From Desulfobacteraceae bacterium (GTDB lineage: Bacteria; Desulfobacterota; Desulfobacteria; Desulfobacterales; Desulfobacteraceae), in NCBI GenBank assembly GCA_024225635.1, contig JAAEMK010000787.1:26691-90690 (forward strand): DNA of 64,000 nt, read 5' to 3'. The notes beneath the pieces are model-generated. The model was not told where the DNA came from. It worked only from the letters and a program-made list of their open reading frames with translations, and made no database searches. Shown piece by piece: positions 20,501 to 27,041 of this stretch. The number at the start of each line of letters is the position of its first letter. Position 1 is the stretch's first letter. A program made the position numbers and the translations under genes.

Positions 20501-22630
20501 GGGGCCGATGGCCCGGCGCACCACGGCTTCAGGGGCCATCACAGCCGCCATCTTACCGCCCTTGGGCAGGCTTGCCATCAGCCGTCCCCGTTGGGCAATC
20601 AGCCGAAGCCCGTCCTCCGGGGAGATCACCCCGGCAACGCAGGCAGCCACGTATTCCCCCACGCTGTGGCCCATGACCCCATGGGGAACAAGACCCCAAT
20701 GCTTCAGGAGCTGAGCCAGGGCGTATTCAAAGGCAAAAAGGACGGGCTGGGTGTATTGGGTCTGATTGATTTTTTCCGCCTCTGCTTCGGATTCAGGGAA
20801 CATGACCCGTCGCAAAGGGGTTTCAAGATAGCCGCCCAGGACTTCTTCGCATTGGTCAATGGCTGTTTTAAACACGGGCTCGCCTGCGTACAGCCATTTT
20901 CCCATATCCGGATATTGGGACCCCTGGCCGGTGAAGATCCAGGCAATGCGGGGCTTTTCCGAAGCAAGTCCCCGGACGGCGCTGGAAGCATCCTCCCGCC
21001 ATCCATCCAGCCCGTCCCTGAAATTCAATGTCGCCTCCCCCACAAGGGCCAGGCGATGATCAAAATGGGAACGGCCCAGGGCGGCCGTATGACATAGATC
21101 CTGCACATCAACGTCGGGATTTTGGGTAAGAAAATTACCATAGGCCGCTGCCATGGCCTTAAGGGCCGGTGCCGAACGGGCGGACAGGGTCAGCAGGTGC
21201 TGGGAACGGGGTTGTGTTTCCAGGATGTTTTTTTCAGTTTCCATCCCTTTGTAATCCCCCAGCACGGCATGGACATTGGTGCCGCTGGCGCCGAATGAAC
21301 TAATGCCGGCCTGGCGGGGAAAGCCGTTCCGGGGCCAGGGAGCCGTTGCCACAGGGATCTCAACGGCCATACGGTCCCAGTCAATTTTTTCATTGGGAGT
21401 CTGGAAATTCAGGTGGGGAATGATCATGCCGTGCTGAATCATCAATGCGGTTTTGAGCACCCCGGCAATCCCCGACGCAGCTTCAGTGTGGCCCAGGTTT
21501 GTCTTGAGGGCCCCCACCAGTAGGGGGCCGGGCCGCCCGGCCCCAAACACATTGCCCAGGGCTTCCATTTCAACGGGATCTCCCAGGGATGTCCCCGTTC
21601 CGTGGGCCTCCACATAGGTAACCTCATCCGGCCCCACCCGGCTGTCGGCAAGGGCGTTGCGAATCACCGCCTCCTGGGCCGGACCGTTGGGAACCGTGAT
21701 CCCGGCACTGGCGCCGTCATGATTTATGGCGGAGCCCTTTACAACGGAGATGATCCGGTCACCGTGGCCAAGGGCATCGGACAGGCGTTTCAACACCACC
21801 ACCCCGCACCCTTCCCCCCGCACATATCCGTTGGCCCGTGCGTCAAAGGTAAAACACCGGCCATCCGGGGACAGCATGCGATTCTTGCAGAAATTGATGC
21901 TCATTTCCGGGGTCAGGATAAGATTGACGCCCCCCACCAAGGCCGCGTCACACTCCCGCCGCCGCAGGCTCCGCACAGCCAGGTGAAGCGCCAGCAGGGA
22001 AGAGGAACAGGCCGTATCCACGGCCATGACCGGCCCGTTCAAACCAAGAATGTAGGCCAGGCGGCCTGCCGCCATGGAAGGATAGCTGCCGGTGATGAAA
22101 TAGGCGTCAATATGCTCCATGGTCGGCGGCTTGAATTGCAGTGCCGCATGGTCAAAGGTGCTGATCCCCAGGAAGACCCCGGTTTTTGAGCCTTTCAGGC
22201 CGGAAGGAGAGATACCGGCGTTTTCCAGGGCTTCCCAGGCCACCTCCAGCAACAACCGGTGCTGGGGATCCAGCCGGATCGCTTCCCTGGGGGTAATGCC
22301 GAAAAACCCCGGATCAAATCCATCCGGGTTTTCCAGAAACCCTCCGCTCCGGGTGTACATTTTCCCCGGGGCTTCAGGATCGGGATCATAGCAGTCCGGC
22401 CAGCGGCCCGGAGACAGGTCCTGTATAACATCCCGGCCGCTTACCAGCATGTCCCAAAACGCCTCCGGCGAATCAATCCCCTTGGGGAACCGGCATCCCA
22501 TTCCCACAATGGCCAGGGGTTCATGGGCCGCCGCTTCCGACTTTTCCAGCCGGGCTTCCATCCTACCAAGGGCCAGGTAGGCCTTTTTCAATTTGGTTGA
22601 ACTATCGGTCTGCTCGTTCGGTTTAGCCAT
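11510..22630 (-). CDS. Bimodular PKS: KS-AT-DH-KR-ACP-KS-DH-ER-KR-ACP (second module AT-less)
   Basis: At 3706 residues this is the largest gene. Module 4 has KS (about 40 to 465), AT (563 to 870, GHSVGEY and malonyl-type HAFHS), DH (His in DHVIHGMVIMP at about 957, partner DACFQ), KR (about 1455, GGLGALGL, B-type LDD) and ACP (GMDSL at about 1768). Module 5 has KS (about 1855 to 2280, TACSSS), then linker text from both sides of a missing AT (RLAVLG before, QLPTYPFQHQ after), DH (HRVHGRCVLP at about 2490, DGCFQ), ER (about 2990 to 3300, HAASGGVGMAA), KR (about 3330, GGAGALGL) and ACP (GFDSL at about 3627). Module 4 should leave a double bond and module 5 a saturated unit. The start has a very strong GGGGGGATC site just before ATG. 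Confidence 0.93.
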   Translation of the reverse strand: MAKPNEQTDSSTKLKKAYLALGRMEARLEKSEAAAHEPLAIVGMGCRFPKGIDSPEAFWDMLVSGRDVIQDLSPGRWPDCYDPDPEAPGKMYTRSGGFLENPDGFDPGFFGITPREAIRLDPQHRLLLEVAWEALENAGISPSGLKGSKTGVFLGISTFDHAALQFKPPTMEHIDAYFITGSYPSMAAGRLAYILGLNGPVMAVDTACSSSLLALHLAVRSLRRRECDAALVGGVNLILTPEMSINFCKNRMLSPDGRCFTFDARANGYVRGEGCGVVVLKRLSDALGHGDRIISVVKGSAINHDGASAGITVPNGPAQEAVIRNALADSRVGPDEVTYVEAHGTGTSLGDPVEMEALGNVFGAGRPGPLLVGALKTNLGHTEAASGIAGVLKTALMIQHGMIIPHLNFQTPNEKIDWDRMAVEIPVATAPWPRNGFPRQAGISSFGASGTNVHAVLGDYKGMETEKNILETQPRSQHLLTLSARSAPALKAMAAAYGNFLTQNPDVDVQDLCHTAALGRSHFDHRLALVGEATLNFRDGLDGWREDASSAVRGLASEKPRIAWIFTGQGSQYPDMGKWLYAGEPVFKTAIDQCEEVLGGYLETPLRRVMFPESEAEAEKINQTQYTQPVLFAFEYALAQLLKHWGLVPHGVMGHSVGEYVAACVAGVISPEDGLRLIAQRGRLMASLPKGGKMAAVMAPEAVVRRAIGPHGATLSVAAYNGPANTVISGAAPAMEAVLTALADEGVSAVPLKVSHAFHSPLMTPMVEEFRQIAKGISYNAPRMPLISNLTGKAVMDGQIDADYWVEHVRKPVRFARSMETLWESGHTLFVEIGPKPVLSGMGKRCITDSKAGFLPTVQPSAREGNHWKPLLKTLGHLYTMGRDVDWRSFYASRGAEKIVLPTYPFQRQTYGLRSELSTAEARLPDGSGQAPLLGRQLDVADSRDLCFQSLVRADRPVFLGDHVIHGMVIMPAAGFVDMAVTAGCEVLLSEAVELTNLSIQQPLMFPDGITRQVQTIVQKGDTGNHTFKVFSKAVEEDGQARWTLHIQGEMTAGDGPDTGDFKDLDEIKSSMEQTFSLEELYGAYLACGLELGPGFRAVDEIRVGRGQSLGKVVRPESLAGDAGSYLLHPALLDACFQVAGPLFLHGLEDNNYLPVGMDRVSFLAPLGDIIYCHARMPDLPEPGRMPETLTANFSLYDELGQPLVLIRGLTFRRTGRDAILKSLGQSSKNMFHRLAWQAIPPEVLENTAEPDTEGDIWLVLAETADGGEALARHLSGEVTVIEWEKTDLTAPEGLKLRVEQAGVGPGRAWRMVALFEKGGPGDTAEQIVSRTREYGLALLGLVQAVLRLPVPPELWVMTVNAQPVTRASGPLNLCQAPLWGMIETLSLEHPELNPGIIDVSAMEDGEQLFPAVQGIKGGDAEKRMGVRDGQLHVPRLLPMAQAPNGSPDGLFDPDACYLITGGLGALGLQAAQWMGTSGARHLVLCARRSPGENARKILDALSDQGIQARVVQADVSCRDEVMEMFAAIGRDLPPLKGIVHAAGVLDDRMMLAMTPENMMAVMAPKVNGALYLREAAKGLDLDFWVSFSSMAAVLGSRGQANYAAANRFLDAMAGAGDGPAARNLSVNWGPWQGSGMAGRQEQTRLSAWQQMGIELLAPEKALAAMGELLAGDPADHGAGVLLVRWPLYLGKTYGQGVPPFFKELAGRSPGTGKKAERGRLLKRLQAVGTGKRHGLLLESVNKRISAVMGLAPGSSMEPRGRLFDSGMDSLMAIEFKNQLEQDLDVSLTSTLVFDYPTVEAIMAYLAEQVLPPGLMSGPDKGAVAGPVDKRENDSAQSGKDATPGKYKNERSEPIAVIGMGCRFPGADSPGEFWTLLKEGRSSIRQVPGDRWDVDTFYDNDPDAPGKVNCRYGGYIGALDGFDASFFDIPAREAACMDPQQRLVLEVAWETLENANIDPQSVYGSNCGVFLGIGNWENAVIRFGIGDPERIGPYEGTGSSNCVAAGRIAYALGLTGPNMAVDTACSSSLLSAHLACESLRRRECDMALSGGSHLLLLPGMSICFSRARMLSPDGRCKAFDASANGYVRGEGVGLVALKRLSDAQRDGDRIIALIRGSAVNQDGGSGGLTVPSGPSQEAVIRKALANAGLAPDEVGVIEAHGTGTPLGDPIELRAIGSVFCKKPRPAPLVVGSVKTNIGHLESSAGISALIKTALMLHHRRIPPHLNFKTPSSHIDWNLLDVEIPLELKSWRTDADRARVAGISSFGFSGTNVHTVLSEYGGQDQTDDLERQVDGPCLLILSARHPRALTDMAGRYAGFLSARPGIHPADLCYTAMTCRAKFHHRLAVLGNTLSQLEKGLQAFMGGESHPDIFSNSDQKIVSPGPVPDLTRVPEDPEQRSRLYRSLAANFVAGATVPWRMLYQNQDVRRVQLPTYPFQHQSYPVNPFGAVAGGMAGKRADIHPLLGSPVVNALKETIFDSLLTPDDPVYLKGHRVHGRCVLPGAAYVEMALKAGALQMNGPGPVLESITFQAPLLMDGPRRIQLILTPLEGSGFEFHIFSNSREADQAWVSHATGRIVPPGAENGKREKNYPEPPETTASSFAVETDAGEYYERLSGTGFDYDGGFVSLSRICLNPGEALGRVRVEFDPATDAPAGTYVFHPILLDGCFQLVNCLTPETEGDAVFLPVGLDRLTLHGKPEPVFWVHGRAVTSAGDHFKADLTLILESGEIFGEIKGVMGRAVSRRRLLRQFQKPLGKKLYDLHWRPIAHGREISQGFDRGPGSYVLFSPVDKPAGTELARALGDHGHRVLVVTPGESFTLSNDGACSIDPSDAAQYTRLFEKVAEAPAPLRGIIHLWSLEDAPSLDSEAADLGWRSLLMLVQALGGLKFKDAPQLWVVTQGMVSVNGEAMPIPPFNAVLWGLGRVLMLEYPELGTRCLDLDVLDSHPGETLLDALRFADGENQVAWRRGKRYGVRLVPHDAWPDPEEEPVKVCLKSYEGLESLELVPMEPEPPGPDQVKIRVHTAGLNFRDVLHALGMMQDVSAEMGIETAEKLPLGFECAGTVAARGENVDHLAVGDPVVAAMAGGSLASFVTVPGAHVIPKPRGISFKAAATVATTFLTAWHGLVNLAGIQQGERVLIHAASGGVGMAALQLALDKGCVVFATASRPKWDVLKAMGVTHVMDSRALDFADEILEHTHGEGVHVILNSLTGEVIERSFSVLAGGGRFVEIGKIGVWTTGEAAAARPDAAYHLFDLNDIARENPGAVTRMLGEMAACMDAGKFKPLPFQTFGIQKVREAFSHMARAEHVGKVVVTVNPSRGAGNRAGTTCLITGGAGALGLSMAEFLVDEGVAHLVLVTRSAPGEESAARIDSLKEKGADVRVMIADVGDYNQMKKAWESLGADLPPLKGVIHAAGVLEDGMLADQDVTGFKQVLRPKVNGAWNLHRLSADHDLDFFVMFSSVASLLGNAGQGSYAGANGFLDAMAHYRRACGLPAVSINWGAWDAGMAAGRDRLAAWGAVPLEVETGKTLFQMILDRNPVQAGAMAIDWGVFRRNFPGPLPAMLSEIGPPDGEETLSSQPSEIIGLLKDAEPDERYSLLLDFTGQLATNVAGSGREALIIDQPLMEQGFDSLMAVELRNRLGREIGKVLPASLLFDYPTLEKITTYLMEEMTWPEDGKNSGKTRRDRGNDGLSANDVLEELDTLLD

Positions 22631-22694
22631 GATCCCCCCGGTATCCCCAACTATGAACGTTCACACACGAATCGGCGCCTGCATTCGCAAAAAG

Positions 22695-25600
22695 CTAAAG
22701 CCATTTATCCAGCTTTGCCAGCTTCTCATCAAGCATATCCCCCAGGGCATCCTCTGACAGCTCGTCCAGATCATCCTCCGCAACGGCCTGCCCCGGCCCT
22801 TCTTCCTTTATGGATTCTCCCCGGGGGCCACTCACCTGCCCCGGCCTTTCTGCCTTTGTTGATTCCACCCGGGATGCCATGGCCGAATCCCCGGCCCCAC
22901 CCAAAAGCTCCTCCAGGATATTCTCCTTCAAATATCCGGCAATATCCCCAATGCTTGGGTAATTGAACACCAGGGTGGCGCGGATGGGGTGGTTGAATTC
23001 ATCGGCCAGCTGCTCCTTGAACTGCAACGCCATGATGGAATCCATGCCCAGATCAAAAAGACCGGCTTCCGCATCCGGGGGCGTGTCTTCGGGAAACCCC
23101 AGAATCCGTGCCGCTTTCCCCCATAGATAGTCAATAAGTGCCTGCTCCCGGGCATTTGAAGGCAAAGCCGCCAGCTGCTTGACAATATTGTCCGTCGCCC
23201 TGTTCTTCTTTGCCGGTGACCCGGAAATCAACTCCGTGATCATGGCCGGAGGTCCGCCGCCTCCGTAACCTTCGGCATAGCGATCCCATTTCATCCTGAG
23301 CACGGCAACCTGGGGCCTGTCCAGGGCCAGCAATTGCTCCAGGATGTCAAGCCCCCTGTCCGCCTCGATCAATCCGATCCCGGAGGCTTCCAACCGGTCC
23401 CGCCCTTTGGAATCAATACCCGCTGCCATGCCGGGGCCTGCCCAGCCGCCCCAGTTGATACTCAGGCAAGGCCGTCCCTCCCTGTGCCCCAGATGGGCCA
23501 GGCCGTCCATAAATGCATTTGCAGCCCCATACCCTGCCTGGCCGGCGTTGCCCAGAAGCGCGGTCATGGACGAGAACAACACCATGAAATCCAGATCCAA
23601 TCCACGGGTGAGGCAATATAAATTCCAGGCACCGGCCACCTTGGGGTCCAGCACCCGTGTCATGCGCTCCTGATCCTGGCGGATAAGGAGGGCGTCATCC
23701 AGCACGCCGGCGGCATGGACCACACCGCCCAGGGGCGGCATTTCAGTATCGATGACCTCCAATATCCCGCGCAAATCGTCTGCATTCCCCATGTCCCCCG
23801 GCACAAACCGCACGTCCGTTCCCGCCGCCTTTAAATCATCGATCCTGCTTTGGACCCCTTTTCCGGGTGTCCGCCGTCCGGCCAGGACAAGATGGCCCGC
23901 CCCCCGGTCCGCAAGACGACGGGCCACAGCCATGCCCAGTGCGCCGGTGCCGCCGGTGATCAAGACGGTTTTATCCCGGGGGACGGCCACCTTCCCGCCG
24001 CCGGATGCAAACGGTCTCAACCGGGGAACCAGGCATTTCCCATGGGCAAAGGTCAGCTGATCCCCATTGGAGCTGTTCATGAGCCGGTTGATATGGGACG
24101 GCGTTACCTCTTCATCCAGCCAGTCCACCAGGCTGCATCCAAGGGAGGGATGCTCAATGGCGATACCACGCCCCATGCCCCACAACATGGCCTGGAAGGG
24201 AGAGCTACCGCCGGTCCGGCCCGTGCGGGTGACCAGGGTAAGTTGCGGAAGTGCGCCGTTTTCCCCGGACACCATATGCCGCACAAGAAGCATGGGAGAG
24301 AGGCATCCCTTTTGATAGCATGGCGCAAAATCATTTGAACCGGACGGCGGCCGGATATCCAGGCCCCATAAATAGAGAATCCGGTCAACCGGTTGTTCCG
24401 GGTCTTTCACAAGTTCCCCAAGCCCGGAAGGTGTACCGTCCCGAAGCACCGCCCCGTCAGCCCCCTGCCCGGCAAATGCCAGGGAGACATGATCACCCCG
24501 GGCTTCCAGAAAAGCGGCAATCTTGAGCCCCAGCCCCTTTTGGTCCGCCAGGACCAGCCAATTCAAGGGGGCGTCATCATCCATGCGATCCCCGGACAAT
24601 GGTTCCGGCACCCATTCCATATGATAGGTTTCCGGGATATCCCCGGTGTCCAGCGCCATTCCAAGGGCAGGTGCTGATAAACGGCGCACCGTGAACCCTG
24701 TGAAATCAGCCAGCACCTTTCCATCTGCGTCGGCAAGCGCCATATCAGCGCACAGGCCGCTTTCCCGGTTCACGGATTGGGATTGAATGCGGACAAGGGA
24801 ATAAAGGGGGCCGGATGGCTTTTCACCGGGGGGATACACCCGAACCTTTTCAAAGGCAAAGGGCACGAAAATCGTCTCCTCCCCCCCATGGTTTCCGTGT
24901 TCCGGCGAAACCATCCGGGGCCCGCGAATGCAGAAACATTGAAAGCTGGAATCCAGCAACCCCGGATGGAAAAGATAGGTGTCCCCCACCCCCGGCGGGG
25001 CCGACATCCTGGTGAGGATTTCCCCGTCCCGCCATTGTACCTGGTTTACCCAGCGGAACGAGGGACCGAGATGGTGGCCCAGGGCGGTGATCTCATCATA
25101 CAATTCCGTACCGCTCAACCGGTTTGCCCCGTCAAATCCTTCCGGATCAATTGAACGGGCATCACGGGCCGCCTTTTCGATCACAAGCGTTCCTTCCACA
25201 TGGAGCATCCAACCGCCGGACACGGACAGGTCCGGGGCCGTGCCTGCCGGGGCACTGACCAGTTTGAACCGGAAATTATCTTCAGCCATGGGAGAAAGGA
25301 TCAGCTGGGCCAGCCGCTCCCGGTTTTCAGGAATGACCAGGGGCGCTTGCAAAGAAATATCCCCGAGGGTGAACCCCACCTGCCCAAAGGCTTTGAAAAC
25401 CGCCTCCACGACCATGGAGAGATGGGAGGCCCCGGCCACCACCAGGTGACCGAAAAGCCTATGATCCGGCAAATGGGCAAGGGTTGTTTCCCCCATGGGG
25501 CACTCAAACCGGATCTCTTGGGAAAAGGGCAGGTTCACCCGCTTGCCGGGCAGGAGCACCGTTTGGCATGGAAGCGGGTCAGGGGGAGAGGTATCCACCC

Positions 25601-27041
25601 AATACCGCTGCCGTGCAAAGGTTACAGGTTCAGGGGCCTTTCCTTCAGCGGCCCCGCCCCCCTCAAACCCTTCCATGACAACATGGGCGTTGGTGCCGCA
25701 GAAACCAAAGGAACTGACACCTGCGATCATGCGGCCGGAAACCGCCGGCCAGTCCATGAGCCGCCGGGGAATCCGGACCTGATGCCGGTCCCAGTCGATC
25801 TGCCTGGAGGGAGTGTTGAAATGCAGGTTCCCGGGGATCTTTTTATGCTGAAAGGAAAGGATCAGTTTAATAATACCTGCGACCCCGGCCGCGGCTTCCA
25901 GGTGGCCGATATTTGTTTTCACGGTTCCCACCCACAGGGGCGCGGATCGATCCCGGGCGGCAAACAGATTTCCCAGGGCCCCCATCTCAATGGGATCACC
26001 CAGGGATGTCCCGGTGCCGTGGGCCTCCATATACCCCACCTGGCCGGGACGAAGGCCGCAATGGGTGAGTGCCGTGCGGATCACCGATTCCTGTGAGGGA
26101 CCGCTGGGCACGGTCAATCCGCCGCTGGCCCCGTCCTGGTTAATGGCGGAGCCCCTTATCAGGGCCAGTACGTCATCACCGTGGGCCAGGGCGTCCCCAA
26201 GCCGTTTCAATACCAGCACCCCGCACCCTTCACCCCGGCCATAGCCGTCCGCGGCATCATCAAAGGATTTACAGCGTCCGTCCGGTGACAGGAGGCCGGC
26301 CTTGCAGAAACTGATGCTGGGCCCTGGCGCCATGATCAATCCCACCCCGCCGGTGAGGGCCAGGTCGCATTCCCTCCTGCGCAGGGCCTCGCAGGCCTGG
26401 TGTACCGCCACCAGGGAGGAGGAACAGGCCGTATCCAGGGCCATGCTGGGCCCCTTCAGGCCCAGGGCGTATGACAACCGCCCGGCGGCCACGCTCAAAA
26501 CGGTCCCGCTCACATAATAGGGATCAATCCGGGCCGGAGCCCCCAGGGCCGTCTGCAAAGCGGCATAGTCACTGGTACTGATGCCCAGGTAAACCCCGGA
26601 GGGGGAGCCATAGAGTTTTTCCGCATCCAGGCCGGCATGGTGGATGGCGGCCCAGGCGGTTTCCAGCAAAACCCGCTGCTGGGGATCCATTGCCGCTGCC
26701 TCCCTGGGGGAGATGCCGAACAACCGGGCGTCGAACTGATCGATGCCGTCTATGAAACTCCCGTGCCGGCAGTACATCCTGCCGGGCGCCCCGGGGTCCG
26801 GGTCATAGTAATGGTCCACGTCCCACCGGCCCGGGGGTATGGGGCCAACCGCATCCACCCCGTTTGAAAGCATGCGCCAATAGGCTTCCGGTGAATTTCC
26901 GCCCCCGGGAAACCGGCACCCCATGCCGATCACGGCAATGGGCTCCGCCCGCATCAGCACCAGGTTCCCCTCCATCTGCCGGCCGGCCAGGGCAAGCTTG
27001 AGGGGTGACATGTCGTATAGTGAAGACGTTGATACGCTCAT
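22695..27041 (-). CDS. AT-less PKS module: KS-DH-KR-ACP
   Basis: The 1448-residue protein has KS (about 30 to 455, TACSSS, HGTGTSLGDP, NIGHLEAAAG), DH (about 495 to 780), KR (about 1022 to 1205, GGTGALGM, LDD motif, YGAAN) and ACP (GMDSIMAL at about 1327), then a C-terminal acidic docking tail. KS passes directly into DH with only the post-AT fragment ARQRYWV between them, so no acyltransferase is present. The DH active-site motif is HRLFGHLVVA: the histidine and glycine are kept but the usual proline is alanine, and the partner motif is DSSFQ. The start codon overlaps the stop of the preceding gene by four bases with GGAGGG eight bases upstream. It probably adds one unit reduced to an enoyl, if DH is active. 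Confidence 0.92.
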   Translation of the reverse strand: MSVSTSSLYDMSPLKLALAGRQMEGNLVLMRAEPIAVIGMGCRFPGGGNSPEAYWRMLSNGVDAVGPIPPGRWDVDHYYDPDPGAPGRMYCRHGSFIDGIDQFDARLFGISPREAAAMDPQQRVLLETAWAAIHHAGLDAEKLYGSPSGVYLGISTSDYAALQTALGAPARIDPYYVSGTVLSVAAGRLSYALGLKGPSMALDTACSSSLVAVHQACEALRRRECDLALTGGVGLIMAPGPSISFCKAGLLSPDGRCKSFDDAADGYGRGEGCGVLVLKRLGDALAHGDDVLALIRGSAINQDGASGGLTVPSGPSQESVIRTALTHCGLRPGQVGYMEAHGTGTSLGDPIEMGALGNLFAARDRSAPLWVGTVKTNIGHLEAAAGVAGIIKLILSFQHKKIPGNLHFNTPSRQIDWDRHQVRIPRRLMDWPAVSGRMIAGVSSFGFCGTNAHVVMEGFEGGGAAEGKAPEPVTFARQRYWVDTSPPDPLPCQTVLLPGKRVNLPFSQEIRFECPMGETTLAHLPDHRLFGHLVVAGASHLSMVVEAVFKAFGQVGFTLGDISLQAPLVIPENRERLAQLILSPMAEDNFRFKLVSAPAGTAPDLSVSGGWMLHVEGTLVIEKAARDARSIDPEGFDGANRLSGTELYDEITALGHHLGPSFRWVNQVQWRDGEILTRMSAPPGVGDTYLFHPGLLDSSFQCFCIRGPRMVSPEHGNHGGEETIFVPFAFEKVRVYPPGEKPSGPLYSLVRIQSQSVNRESGLCADMALADADGKVLADFTGFTVRRLSAPALGMALDTGDIPETYHMEWVPEPLSGDRMDDDAPLNWLVLADQKGLGLKIAAFLEARGDHVSLAFAGQGADGAVLRDGTPSGLGELVKDPEQPVDRILYLWGLDIRPPSGSNDFAPCYQKGCLSPMLLVRHMVSGENGALPQLTLVTRTGRTGGSSPFQAMLWGMGRGIAIEHPSLGCSLVDWLDEEVTPSHINRLMNSSNGDQLTFAHGKCLVPRLRPFASGGGKVAVPRDKTVLITGGTGALGMAVARRLADRGAGHLVLAGRRTPGKGVQSRIDDLKAAGTDVRFVPGDMGNADDLRGILEVIDTEMPPLGGVVHAAGVLDDALLIRQDQERMTRVLDPKVAGAWNLYCLTRGLDLDFMVLFSSMTALLGNAGQAGYGAANAFMDGLAHLGHREGRPCLSINWGGWAGPGMAAGIDSKGRDRLEASGIGLIEADRGLDILEQLLALDRPQVAVLRMKWDRYAEGYGGGGPPAMITELISGSPAKKNRATDNIVKQLAALPSNAREQALIDYLWGKAARILGFPEDTPPDAEAGLFDLGMDSIMALQFKEQLADEFNHPIRATLVFNYPSIGDIAGYLKENILEELLGGAGDSAMASRVESTKAERPGQVSGPRGESIKEEGPGQAVAEDDLDELSEDALGDMLDEKLAKLDKWL

